DNA from: Gammaproteobacteria bacterium
GTDB taxonomy: Bacteria; Pseudomonadota; Gammaproteobacteria; Pseudomonadales; Azotimanducaceae
Length of the DNA stretch: 63,614 nt
Reading direction: 5' to 3'
Assembly: GCA_009846005.1 (NCBI GenBank)
Contig: VXYL01000002.1
Location: 1 to 63,614 of the forward strand
Shown: positions 17,663-25,736 of the stretch, in pieces
Layout: every line of letters begins with the position of its first letter
Position numbering within the stretch: the stretch's first letter is position 1
The notes under the pieces: model-generated
Told to the model about the DNA's origin: nothing
The model's database searches: none
The model's input: the letters and a program-made list of their open reading frames with translations, nothing else
Translations under genes and position numbers: made by a program

Positions 17663-18538
17663 TCAAGTCGACCAACGTTCGATGCGCTCCCAGAGGTCGT
17701 TCGCCTCCGCTGCCGCGACAACCCGGCGCAGACGCACGTCATCCAGTCCGCGCCACGCCAAGGCGGGCAGCGAGCAGTCGAGGGGTAGATCGTTGCGAAG
17801 CGTGGCCAAGCGTTTGACGAGCAGCGCCTCGTCCCGGCGGTCGGCGAACTCGGCGGCAAGGTGGCCGCCGCGACGCACCGCCTGCCACTCCTCCCGCCCG
17901 GGAGGGAAGTCCTCGATCCGGCCATGCGCCGCCAGCATCCTGGCCGCGTTCTTCGGCCCCCATCCCGGCACCCCGGGAATCCCCTTGGCAGGGGCGCCGA
18001 CCAGCGCCAGGTAGTCCGTGAACTGCCACGGCGCAATTGCGTAGCGCGCCCGGAAATCCGTTTCGTCGGTCACCGTCCCGCGTATGCGGTCCAGCACGAC
18101 CACGTCCGTGCCCCGAATGCACTGGAACAGGTCGGTATCCGTCGTGCAGATCACCACCCGGCTCGCGGTCGCGTCGACACGAAGTGCGTGTGCGCCCGTC
18201 GCCAGCGCATCGTCGGCCTGGAAGCGCACCATCGGCCAAAGTCGGATGCCCAAGGCGCGTACGGCATCGAGGGCCAGGGCGCTCTGGCGGCGGATGAGCG
18301 TGCCGGGATCCTTCGCAGAACCTCCGCGTCCTGCCGGAAGGGGGTCGAATGCGACCGCGACGTATCCCGGCGCCGCATCGTCGATGCGCGGCTTCAATCC
18401 CTTGAGGAGAGACAGCAGGGTATGCAGCAGACCGCGCACCGCGCCGACCTCCTCGCCATCCGCGTTGGTGTGGCGCGGTGTGCCGTGAAAGCAGCGGAAC
18501 AGCTCGAAGGTGCCGTCAACCAGGTAGACCTCGGCCAT
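17663..18538 (-). CDS. 5'-3' exonuclease / flap-endonuclease-like protein
   Basis: A stand-alone version of the DNA polymerase I N-terminal nuclease. The chosen start is ATG at 18538 (MAEVYLVDGTFELFRCFHG), the usual beginning of this fold; upstream sequence is not conserved-looking. It has acidic metal-binding segments (VAFDP, FQADDALA, CTTDTDLFQ) and a helix-hairpin-helix-like GIPGVPGWGPKNAARML. The product is 291 aa. It probably acts on branched DNA or RNA primers. It begins 14 bases after the CoA-transferase stop, in the same direction. Confidence 0.85.
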   Translation of the reverse strand: MAEVYLVDGTFELFRCFHGTPRHTNADGEEVGAVRGLLHTLLSLLKGLKPRIDDAAPGYVAVAFDPLPAGRGGSAKDPGTLIRRQSALALDAVRALGIRLWPMVRFQADDALATGAHALRVDATASRVVICTTDTDLFQCIRGTDVVVLDRIRGTVTDETDFRARYAIAPWQFTDYLALVGAPAKGIPGVPGWGPKNAARMLAAHGRIEDFPPGREEWQAVRRGGHLAAEFADRRDEALLVKRLATLRNDLPLDCSLPALAWRGLDDVRLRRVVAAAEANDLWERIERWST

Positions 18539-18551
18539 TGCGGCAAGCGAG

Positions 18552-19766
18552 TCAACGACCGCGGTCGAGCATCTCCCGACCGATGGCACCGGCTTTCCGC
18601 AGCGCCACGATCGCCGCCTCGTCCAATCCTAAGTCCTCGCCGAGCACCTCGTCGGTGTGTTCGCCGAGCAACGGTGCAGCCTCGATGTCGACCCGGCTCT
18701 TGGACATCCGGGCCGGCCAGCCGAGCAGCCGGATGTCGCCGTGGTCGGCATGCTGGAGTTCGTGGATGAAGCCGCGCTCGTTGAGATGGGGATCGGTGAA
18801 CAGGTCGCTGGTCTCGTAGACCTGGCTCGCGCACACGCCGGCTTCAGCCAACGCCGTCATGGCTTCGCGCTTGGTCTTCGTACGCGTCCAGGCCGCGATC
18901 TCCGCGGCGAGAAGGTCGCGGTTGGCATGGCGTCGCTCGGGATCGTCGAAACGTTCATCGAGAAGCAGGTCGGGTTTGCCAATGGCCCGGCAGACGCCCG
19001 CCCACATGCGCGGATTGACGGCCATGATGAACACATAGTCGTTGGGACCGGCCCCTTTGCAGGGATAGAGCGACGTGAAAGGACTCACGCCATTGCCGGT
19101 CCGTTGCGCCGGAAGCTCCCCGTAGCGAGTGCGCGAAACGGCCGTGCGCAGGTAGTAGGTCATGGCCTCCTGCATGGACAACTCGATGAGCTGACCTTCG
19201 CCGGTGCGCTGTTTCTGAGCCCACGCGGCGGTCACCGCCAGCGCCGCTTGCATCCCGGTTCCCGCATCGCCCATGGTCGGTCCCGGGCGCATCGGCGGAC
19301 CATCCGGCTCACCGGTGATGGAAAACGCGCCGGCCGCAGCTTGCGCCACCATGTCCATGCACTTGTAGTGCGCATGCGGCCCGCTGATTCCGAAGCCCTT
19401 GATGCGCACATAGATTATCTCGGGGTGGATCTCGCGCATGACGTCGTACCCGATGTCGAGCTTCTCGACCACGCCGGGCCCGTAGTTCTCCACGAATACG
19501 TCGTAGCGGGGAACCATTTTCAGCAGCACCTCCCGACCCTCAGACGTGTCGAGATGCAAGGTGATGCTGCGTTTGTTGCTGTTCCAGTTGACGAAATACT
19601 CCCGGTCGATGTTGCCGCCGCCCGCACGACCCCGGCCGGGGTCGCCGATGTCCGGACGTTCCACCTTCACCACGTCGGCCCCGAGAAAGGCGAGGCTCTG
19701 GGTGCAGCAGGTGCCCGCTTCATACTGCGTCATATCGAGGATGCGCATGCCGTCCAACGCTGCCAT
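18552..19766 (-). CDS. CaiB/BaiF family CoA-transferase (family III)
   Basis: A 404-aa family III acyl-CoA:carboxylate CoA-transferase. It begins MAALDGMRILDMTQYEAGT at the ATG 19766, preceded by GGGAGAG; the frame is open further up but the leader is not typical. The segments ADVVKVERPDIGDPGR, FVENYGPGVVEKLDIGYD and TMGDAGTGMQAAL are family hallmarks, the Asp in GDAGTG being the catalytic residue that carries the acyl anhydride. Substrate is unknown. It lies opposite the NIPSNAP-amidase genes with a shared 134-base intergenic region. Confidence 0.9.
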   Translation of the reverse strand: MAALDGMRILDMTQYEAGTCCTQSLAFLGADVVKVERPDIGDPGRGRAGGGNIDREYFVNWNSNKRSITLHLDTSEGREVLLKMVPRYDVFVENYGPGVVEKLDIGYDVMREIHPEIIYVRIKGFGISGPHAHYKCMDMVAQAAAGAFSITGEPDGPPMRPGPTMGDAGTGMQAALAVTAAWAQKQRTGEGQLIELSMQEAMTYYLRTAVSRTRYGELPAQRTGNGVSPFTSLYPCKGAGPNDYVFIMAVNPRMWAGVCRAIGKPDLLLDERFDDPERRHANRDLLAAEIAAWTRTKTKREAMTALAEAGVCASQVYETSDLFTDPHLNERGFIHELQHADHGDIRLLGWPARMSKSRVDIEAAPLLGEHTDEVLGEDLGLDEAAIVALRKAGAIGREMLDRGR

Positions 19767-19838
19767 CGAGCTCTCTCCCGACCGGAGACCGGCAGTATAG
19801 CCGAGGCACTCAGCGTCGACGCCGGCCAAGGCGAACGA

Positions 19839-19867
19839 TTCCAACCCGATTGGGCATCCTGTATAAA
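19839..19867 (+). promoter_or_regulatory. Candidate promoter before NIPSNAP gene
   Basis: A TATAAA (19862-19867) stands out in GC-rich sequence in the divergent gap between the CoA-transferase and NIPSNAP genes, 33 bases before the GTG start. The -35 partner at 17-base spacing (TTCCAA) is poor, so only the -10 is convincing. Confidence 0.3.
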
Positions 19868-19900
19868 TCGTCCCCTTCGCGTTGCACCGGGGGAGGAGAG

Positions 19901-20215
19901 GTGTTCTACGAATTGCGGCGATACAAGATCGCCGACGGCAAGATGGACGACTGGGTGCGGTTCATGGAAGAGGTCATCATCCCCTTCCAGATCGCCCAGG
20001 GGATGGTCATCGCCGGGAGCTTTCGGGGCGAGGACGAGACTACCTATGTCTGGCTGCGCCGGTTCGCCTCAGAAGCCGAGCGCGAGAAACTCTACGCCAA
20101 GGTCTACCAGAGCGAGAAGTGGCGGAATGAGATCGCGCCGCGGGTGGCCGAACTGATGCTGCCGGACATCGACGTGACGCGCATCGTGCCGACACCGCAT
20201 TCGGTGATCAGCTAA
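19901..20215 (+). CDS. NIPSNAP family protein
   Basis: A 104-aa ferredoxin-like alpha/beta-barrel protein. It starts at GTG 19901, directly after GGGAGGAG (VFYELRRYKI...), the usual beginning of bacterial NIPSNAP proteins; an upstream ATG at 19850 lacks a ribosome site. Conserved features are YELRRYKIADGKMDDWVRF and the FRGEDETTYVWLRRF segment. The molecular function of this family in bacteria is not settled. It lies 28 bases before an amidase gene and is likely in one transcript with it. Confidence 0.85.
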   Translation: MFYELRRYKIADGKMDDWVRFMEEVIIPFQIAQGMVIAGSFRGEDETTYVWLRRFASEAEREKLYAKVYQSEKWRNEIAPRVAELMLPDIDVTRIVPTPHSVIS

Positions 20216-20243
20216 GAGAGCTAACGAGGAGCGGAGTGATTCA

Positions 20244-21686
20244 ATGACCGATCTGGCGTTTGCAGGCGCGGCCGAACTCGCGCGCAGGATTAAGAACAAG
20301 GAGGTCGGCTGCGTCGAGCTCCTGACCTACTACCTCGAGCGCGTGGACCGCTTCAATCCCGACCTCAATGCCATAGTCGTCGACATCCGCGACGAAGCGC
20401 TGGCGCGGGCCAGGGAGGCAGACCAGGCCCTCGCCGCTGGCCAGGACTGGGGGCCGCTGCACGGGGTGCCAATGACCGTGAAGGAATCCTACGACGTCAC
20501 GGGCACGCCAACGACCTGGGGCGTGCTCGAACTCAAGGACAGCATCGCCGAGAAGGACGCCCTGTCGATTTCTCGCCTGCGCGGTGCGGGGGCCGTGATC
20601 TTCGGCAAGACCAACGTCCCGTACATGCTCTCGGATTTCCAGAGCTACAACGACATCTACGGCACGACTAACAATCCCTGGGATCTCGAACGCGCACCGG
20701 GCGGATCGTCCGGCGGTTCTGCCGCGTCCCTAGCTGCCGGCATGACGGGACTGGAGATGGGCTCCGATATCGGCGGATCGATCCGAAATCCCGCCCATTT
20801 CTGCGGCGTCTTCGGGCACAAGCCGACCTGGTTGCTGTTGCCGCCCCGCGGCCATGCCACCCGGGGGGTACTGAGTCCGTCCGACATCTCGGTGATTGGT
20901 CCGCTCGCACGCGCGGCGGCGGACCTCGCTGTCGCCGTGGACATTTGCGCCGGCCCGGACGAAATCGCGGCCCGCGGACTTACGCTCGATCTCCCGAGGC
21001 TCTCGAAGTCACCCGACGAACTCAAGGTGGCTGTGTGGCAGGACGACGACATGGCGGTCGTGGACGACACCGTCGCGGCGCGGGTCGCTGCGGTGGCCGA
21101 CGCGCTGGCGCAAGCCGGCGCCGAGGTCGACGACGATGCCCGTCCCGTCGAACCGGAACACGCCCACACCGTCTACCAGTGTCTCCTGCAGGCGACCATG
21201 TCAGCGCGACTGCCTGCGGAGCGCTACGATGCCATCGCCAAGCGCGTCGAAGCGCTAGATCCCGACGACACGAGCCGAGACGCGAAGGTTCAGCGCTCCC
21301 AAGTCGCGCGTTTCAGGGAATGGACCGCCAACAACGAGCAGCGCACGCACATGCGCTGGCAGTGGCACGCCTTCTTCGAACGCTTCGACGTACTCGTCGC
21401 GCCGATCATGTCGACGTCCGCAATCCTCCACGACCATCGACCCTTCGGCGACCGCACACTGACGGTCAACGGCAAACCCGAACCCTATTTCAACCAGGTG
21501 TTCTGGGCAGGGCTGGCCAGCGGCGCGAACCTGCCGGCGACGGTGATCCCCACCGGGCTCGACGAGAAGGGCCTGCCCATTGGCGTTCAACTGATCGGCC
21601 CGGAGTACGGCGACCTCGTCACCATCGGGATCGCGGAGTTCCTGGAGCAGCAAGGCTTCTCGTTCAGGCCGCCACCCGGGTATTGA
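20244..21686 (+). CDS. Amidase (amidase signature family)
   Basis: A 480-aa amidase signature enzyme that hydrolyses a carboxylic amide. The Ser-cisSer-Lys triad is intact: Lys80 (TVKES), Ser155 (PGGSSGGS) and Ser179 (SDIGGSIRNPA); the spacings of 75 and 24 match fatty-acid amide hydrolase. It has no glutamyl-tRNA amidotransferase partner genes, so it is probably a catabolic amidase. A strong GAGGAGCGGAG lies just upstream of the ATG. It sits between a NIPSNAP gene and the mevalonate genes. Confidence 0.92.
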   Translation: MTDLAFAGAAELARRIKNKEVGCVELLTYYLERVDRFNPDLNAIVVDIRDEALARAREADQALAAGQDWGPLHGVPMTVKESYDVTGTPTTWGVLELKDSIAEKDALSISRLRGAGAVIFGKTNVPYMLSDFQSYNDIYGTTNNPWDLERAPGGSSGGSAASLAAGMTGLEMGSDIGGSIRNPAHFCGVFGHKPTWLLLPPRGHATRGVLSPSDISVIGPLARAAADLAVAVDICAGPDEIAARGLTLDLPRLSKSPDELKVAVWQDDDMAVVDDTVAARVAAVADALAQAGAEVDDDARPVEPEHAHTVYQCLLQATMSARLPAERYDAIAKRVEALDPDDTSRDAKVQRSQVARFREWTANNEQRTHMRWQWHAFFERFDVLVAPIMSTSAILHDHRPFGDRTLTVNGKPEPYFNQVFWAGLASGANLPATVIPTGLDEKGLPIGVQLIGPEYGDLVTIGIAEFLEQQGFSFRPPPGY

Positions 21687-21701
21687 GTCAACCCGTTCGG
21701 C

Positions 21702-22658
21702 ATGGCGACCGCCATCGCTCACCCCAACATCGCCCTGGTCAAGTATTGGGGCAAGCAACTCGGTCCCGGGAATCTACCTGCCACGCCGTCGCTGTCGATC
21801 ACCGTTGCGGGCCTGGCCACGACTACCCGCGTCGAAGCCGCCGAGCGCGACTCGGTCTGCATCAACGGGGAAGTTCGCCGGGACACGAAGGTCGAGGGTC
21901 TGCTCGGTGCCATGCGGGAGGATTTCGACCTGCCGCCGCTGGGCATCCACACCCGCAACGACTTCCCAACCGGGGCGGGACTTGCTTCGTCCGCCTCCGG
22001 CTTCGCGGCGCTCGTCACGGCCATCGACGCCGAGTTCGAGTTGCGCCTGTCCCCACAAGAGCGTTCGGCCTGGGCGCGCAGGGGTTCGGCCTCAGCGGCG
22101 CGATCGATCTTCGGCGGCTTCGCGACACTCGCGCCGCGCGACGGCCATTGGAGCGGTGACAGGTTGCTGGCCAAGGATTCATGGCCGCTCGAACTCGTCA
22201 TTGCGGTCACCGACGAGACCGCGAAGCCGGTTCCCTCGAGCGAGGGCATGGAGCGTTCACGCGCCACGTCGCCGTTCTACGAGGCCTGGTGCCGTAGCAC
22301 CGAAGCCGATTTCGAGACCGCTTGCCAGGCCGTGACCAAGCGCGACTTCGGATTGTTATCGGCGGTCGCCGAGCACAGTTGCATGAAGTTGCACGCGCTG
22401 ATGCTGTCGTCCCGACCTGCCCTTCTGTATTGGAATCAGGCCACCATCGCGGCCATCGCGACGATTCGCCGCCTCCAGGACGCCGGAACGTCCGTGTTCT
22501 ACACGATCGATGCCGGTCCGCAGGTAAAGGCGGTGTGCGCACCCGGCCAGGGCGGAGGGGTCGCCGCGTTGCTGGCCAGGTCGCCGGGCGTTCTGCGGGT
22601 CGTGCGCGGTGCACTCGGCGATGGGGCACGTCTCGCCAACAGCCCGCAACCATCGTGA
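21702..22658 (+). CDS. mvaD: Diphosphomevalonate decarboxylase
   Basis: A 318-aa GHMP-superfamily enzyme. It decarboxylates mevalonate 5-diphosphate to isopentenyl diphosphate using ATP. It carries the NIALVKYWGK opening (residues 9-18), the ATP loop FPTGAGLASSASG (88-100), PVPSSEGM (177-183) and the C-terminal TIDAGPQVKAV with Asp270. The start ATG lies 16 bases after the amidase stop. Its last bases overlap the start of the next kinase (GTGA), so they are translated together. The mevalonate route is uncommon in Proteobacteria, most of which use the MEP route. Confidence 0.9.
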   Translation: MATAIAHPNIALVKYWGKQLGPGNLPATPSLSITVAGLATTTRVEAAERDSVCINGEVRRDTKVEGLLGAMREDFDLPPLGIHTRNDFPTGAGLASSASGFAALVTAIDAEFELRLSPQERSAWARRGSASAARSIFGGFATLAPRDGHWSGDRLLAKDSWPLELVIAVTDETAKPVPSSEGMERSRATSPFYEAWCRSTEADFETACQAVTKRDFGLLSAVAEHSCMKLHALMLSSRPALLYWNQATIAAIATIRRLQDAGTSVFYTIDAGPQVKAVCAPGQGGGVAALLARSPGVLRVVRGALGDGARLANSPQPS

Positions 22659-23608
22659 TCGAGGCGTCCGCACCCGGCAAACTCGTCATCAGCGGGGAGT
22701 ATGCCGTGCTGGCCGGCGCACCGGCACTTGTCGCCGCCGTGGATCGTCGGGTCACCTGCTCGGTCACGACGCAGGAAAGTGGCGGCTGGCGCTTCGTCAG
22801 CACCGGCTTCGAAGACGACCTGACGCTATCGAAGGACGACGTGTTCGACGCGCCGCCCACGACCATCCCCGGGATTGTCCGGCGCAGCATCGCGGCGGCC
22901 GATGCGCCGGAACACATCCAAGTGCGCATCGACTCCTCGAATTGCTACCGGGACGGGATCAAACTGGGCGTGGGATCCAGCGCCGCCACCGTCACCGCCG
23001 TGGCCACGGCCTTCGGCGTCCTAGCCGGCAGCGCACCGCGATTGACCGACCTCTACGACCTCCACGAGCGTTTCCAGGGCGGAGGCAGCGGTCTCGATGT
23101 CGCCGCCGCGGTAACCGGCGGCGTGATTCGATTCGAGGATCGAGTCGCGACTCCGGTGCGCCTGCCAACCGGGATTCACTTCGCCTTCGTGTTCACCGGT
23201 TCCGGCACGCGAACGGCGACGTTGTTGGCGGCGTTCGACGCATGGCGGCGACGGGGTTCTACCGCCCCACTCGAACGACTCGCCGCCGGCGCCCGGGACG
23301 TCGTCGACAGCACGGCGCATCCAGACGCCTTCGTGGACGCCTTGGGCGAGTACACCGACCAGCTCGAACGCTTCGACCGGACGGCCCGGATCGGCATCCT
23401 CGGCCCCGGTCACCAACGCGCCCGGGAACTGGCGTCCCGCCTTGGCGTGGTCTACAAACCTTGCGGCGCCGGCGGTGGCGATACCGGCATGGCCGTTTCC
23501 GGGGACATCGACGCAATCAACGCATTTAGGAAGTCGGTGGCGACTACGGGGCTCGAGGTCCTGCGCATGGCAATGTCCCGGCAGGGCGTTCAAGTTCGGA
23601 CGGGCTGA
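22655..23608 (+). CDS. Phosphomevalonate kinase-like GHMP kinase
   Basis: A 317-aa GHMP kinase. The GTG at 22655 overlaps the stop of mvaD and gives the expected N terminus VIEASAPGKLVISGEYAVL; upstream sequence in this frame is inside mvaD. The GEYAVLAG motif, GVGSSAATVTAVATA ATP loop (105-119), QGGGSGLDVA (141-150) and C-terminal CGAGGGDTGMAV match phosphomevalonate kinase better than mevalonate kinase. It would phosphorylate mevalonate 5-phosphate to the diphosphate, feeding the decarboxylase upstream. Mevalonate kinase, HMG-CoA reductase and synthase are not in the window. Confidence 0.8.
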   Translation: MIEASAPGKLVISGEYAVLAGAPALVAAVDRRVTCSVTTQESGGWRFVSTGFEDDLTLSKDDVFDAPPTTIPGIVRRSIAAADAPEHIQVRIDSSNCYRDGIKLGVGSSAATVTAVATAFGVLAGSAPRLTDLYDLHERFQGGGSGLDVAAAVTGGVIRFEDRVATPVRLPTGIHFAFVFTGSGTRTATLLAAFDAWRRRGSTAPLERLAAGARDVVDSTAHPDAFVDALGEYTDQLERFDRTARIGILGPGHQRARELASRLGVVYKPCGAGGGDTGMAVSGDIDAINAFRKSVATTGLEVLRMAMSRQGVQVRTG

Positions 23609-23635
23609 GAACTGGCGATTCGCCCGGCTTGCCAA

Positions 23636-23657
23636 GTGTGACACCACGGCGTCACAC
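23636..23657. promoter_or_regulatory. Perfect inverted repeat upstream of alcohol dehydrogenase
   Basis: GTGTGAC, 8 bases, GTCACAC: a perfect 7-bp inverted repeat between the kinase stop and the dehydrogenase start (34 bases upstream of its ATG). It could be an operator for a dimeric repressor or a hairpin after the kinase gene. No T-tract follows. Confidence 0.45.
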
Positions 23658-23690
23658 TCAGCGATCAAAACAACAACACCAGGGGGAAAC

Positions 23691-24782
23691 ATGGGGACAC
23701 CCGCGCGGGTTGTGGTGATGCCAGGGGCACCCGGGCCTCTCGAACTGCAAGAGATCACCTTGCCCGACCCGGATCCGAACCAGGTCGTGGTCCGCCAGTT
23801 CGCTTCGGGCGTCTGCCACTCGCAACTGCACCAGATGCACCGGCCACGCCGGCGACCGGGGCTGCTTGGCCACGAGTCCACCGGCATCGTCCTCAAGAAA
23901 GGCTCCGCGGTCAGCCATGTGGATGAAGGCGACATGGTGCTGGTCACCTGGGTACCCAGGGACGCCGCCAATGCGAGCGGTGCGCCGGCCCGTAGTTCAG
24001 TGGACATCGGCGGGGGCGAGACGGTCTCGACGAGCGTGTTCACCTGGGCCGACCACACCATCGCCGACGAACAGTACGTGGTCGCCGCACCCAGCAACAT
24101 CGCCACCGACGTGACGGCGATCATCGGCTGCGCCGTGATGACCGGCGCCGGTGCCGTATTGAACACGGCCAACGTCCAGGAGGGGGATTCCGTCGCGATC
24201 TTCGGCGTCGGCGGCGTCGGATTGTCTGCCGTTGTGGGGGCCAAGATGCGCGGTGCGAACCCGATCATCGCGGTGGATCTCGACGACGCCAAGCTTGAGT
24301 TCGCCAAGCGCTTCGGCGCCACCGACGGCATCAACGCCGGCAAGGTGAACGCAGTGGAGGCCATTCACGCCATGACCGGCAAACCCGGTCAGATCGCCTC
24401 GGGTGGCGTGCCAGTGACCGGGGTCGATTTCGCCTTCGACTGCATCGGTCTCAAGGTCACCATGGAACAGATCGTGCCGGCCTGCCGAGGCGGGCACTTC
24501 GGTGCCTGCCAAGGCGGAACCGCGGTGCTCGTTGGCGTTCCCCAGACCACCGTGGAACTGAACGCCGGGCAGATGCTCGCCCAGGAGAAGCAGTTCCGTG
24601 GCTCCATCGGCGGATCCTGTTCGCCGGATCGCGATTTCCCCATGTTCCTCGACTGGCATGCCAACGGCGACCTGGACCTCGAATCGCTGGTCACCGAGCG
24701 CTATCCGATCGAAGACATCAACGAAGCCACCACCGCGCTGGAGGAAGGGCGGATCAGCGGGCGCTCGATACTCGAGTTCTGA
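23691..24782 (+). CDS. Zinc-dependent alcohol dehydrogenase (MDR family)
   Basis: A 363-aa medium-chain dehydrogenase/reductase. ATG 23691 has GGGGGAAA upstream. Catalytic zinc ligands are visible in GVCHSQ (Cys), LLGHES (His-Glu) and IIGCAV (Cys). The NAD-binding motif is FGVGGVGLSAVVGAK followed by AVDLDD (an Asp that favours NAD over NADP). The structural-zinc lobe with its four cysteines is absent, replaced by an Ala/Ser/Gly-rich loop. Substrate is unknown; it resembles NDMA-dependent or class-III-like alcohol dehydrogenases. It follows the mevalonate genes but has its own palindrome-containing leader. Confidence 0.88.
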   Translation: MGTPARVVVMPGAPGPLELQEITLPDPDPNQVVVRQFASGVCHSQLHQMHRPRRRPGLLGHESTGIVLKKGSAVSHVDEGDMVLVTWVPRDAANASGAPARSSVDIGGGETVSTSVFTWADHTIADEQYVVAAPSNIATDVTAIIGCAVMTGAGAVLNTANVQEGDSVAIFGVGGVGLSAVVGAKMRGANPIIAVDLDDAKLEFAKRFGATDGINAGKVNAVEAIHAMTGKPGQIASGGVPVTGVDFAFDCIGLKVTMEQIVPACRGGHFGACQGGTAVLVGVPQTTVELNAGQMLAQEKQFRGSIGGSCSPDRDFPMFLDWHANGDLDLESLVTERYPIEDINEATTALEEGRISGRSILEF

Positions 24783-24824
24783 GCTTTCGCGACCAAACAC
24801 GGATGAACCACGTGGAGACGCGCC

Positions 24825-25694
24825 ATTAAGACGCTGCTGAACACCCGCCGATACCGGATCGCACCCGGCGAGAAAGTCGATCTCGGATCGCTGCCGACGT
24901 TGCCGTCGTTTGTCCGCCGCGGCAAGTCCGCGCTTCGCGAAATGCTCGACAACTACGTGGCGCGGTTCGCCGAACTCCAGGAGGCCATGTACGCCGAAAG
25001 CCGCCAAGCGCTCTTGCTCGTTTTCCAAGGCATGGACGCTTCCGGCAAGGACAGCACGATCAAGCATGTCACGACCGGCGTGAACCCCCAGGGATTTCGG
25101 GTCTCGAACTTCCGCCAACCGACCTACAAGGACATGGAGTACAGCTACCTGCACCGGCACTGGATGACACTGCCCGAACGCGGCCGCATCGGCATCTTCA
25201 ACCGCTCCCACTACGAGGAAGTGGTCACGCTGCGCGTCAACCCGGACCTCCTCGCAGGCCGCAGACTTCCCCCGCGACCGGTGGACGACGCGTTCTGGGA
25301 CGAACGGTTGCGTGACATCGTCGCTTTCGAACACCATCTGGTCGGAAACGGAACGACGATCGTCAAGTTCTTCCTGAACGTTTCCAAGAAGGAGCAGAAG
25401 GCCCGACTTCTGGAACGCCTGAACGATCCCACCAAGCACTGGAAGTTCGACCCCGCCGACCTCGAAGCGCGCGCACTGTGGGACGACTACAAGCGGGCCT
25501 ACGAGGCGGCCTTCGAAGCGACAAGCACCAAGCAAGCACCCTGGTACGTGATCCCCGGCGACAACAAGCCCGCCATGCGCGTCGTCGTCGCCGCCGTCAT
25601 CGTCGACACCCTTGCCCGCATGAAGCCCCGCTACCCGGAGCCCGATCCGGCGATGGCACAGGCCATCAAGGCGGCGAGGAAAGCCCTGTCGTAG
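24825..25694 (+). CDS. ppk2: Polyphosphate kinase 2 family protein (probable ATT start)
   Basis: A PPK2-type kinase that transfers phosphate between polyphosphate and nucleotides. Walker A is GMDASGKDSTIKHV, the Walker B region IGIFNRSHYEEVVTLRV and the lid KKEQKARLLERL. The first conventional start (TTG 24900) would cut off the normal N-terminal part. The frame is open back to a TGA at 24804, and the upstream residues (KTLLNTRRYRIAPGEKVDL) look like a normal PPK2 N terminus. No ATG, GTG or TTG lies there; ATT at 24825 sits 7 bases after GGAG, giving 289 aa. A nucleotidyltransferase gene follows 42 bases downstream. Confidence 0.88.
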   Translation: MKTLLNTRRYRIAPGEKVDLGSLPTLPSFVRRGKSALREMLDNYVARFAELQEAMYAESRQALLLVFQGMDASGKDSTIKHVTTGVNPQGFRVSNFRQPTYKDMEYSYLHRHWMTLPERGRIGIFNRSHYEEVVTLRVNPDLLAGRRLPPRPVDDAFWDERLRDIVAFEHHLVGNGTTIVKFFLNVSKKEQKARLLERLNDPTKHWKFDPADLEARALWDDYKRAYEAAFEATSTKQAPWYVIPGDNKPAMRVVVAAVIVDTLARMKPRYPEPDPAMAQAIKAARKALS

Positions 25695-25736
25695 GCCGCC
25701 ACGGCTCGACTCCTGCAGAGCGCCGACGAGCACGGC

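Noticed and set aside
22322-22654. Longer N terminus for the phosphomevalonate kinase-like gene
   Set aside because: The upstream frame lies inside mvaD and is arginine-rich. The GTG at 22655 gives the canonical APGKL start and a GTGA overlap.
23636-23657. CRP-type binding site (TGTGA...TCACA)
   Set aside because: The half-sites are separated by 10 bases rather than the 6 of CRP sites. Kept only as a general inverted repeat.
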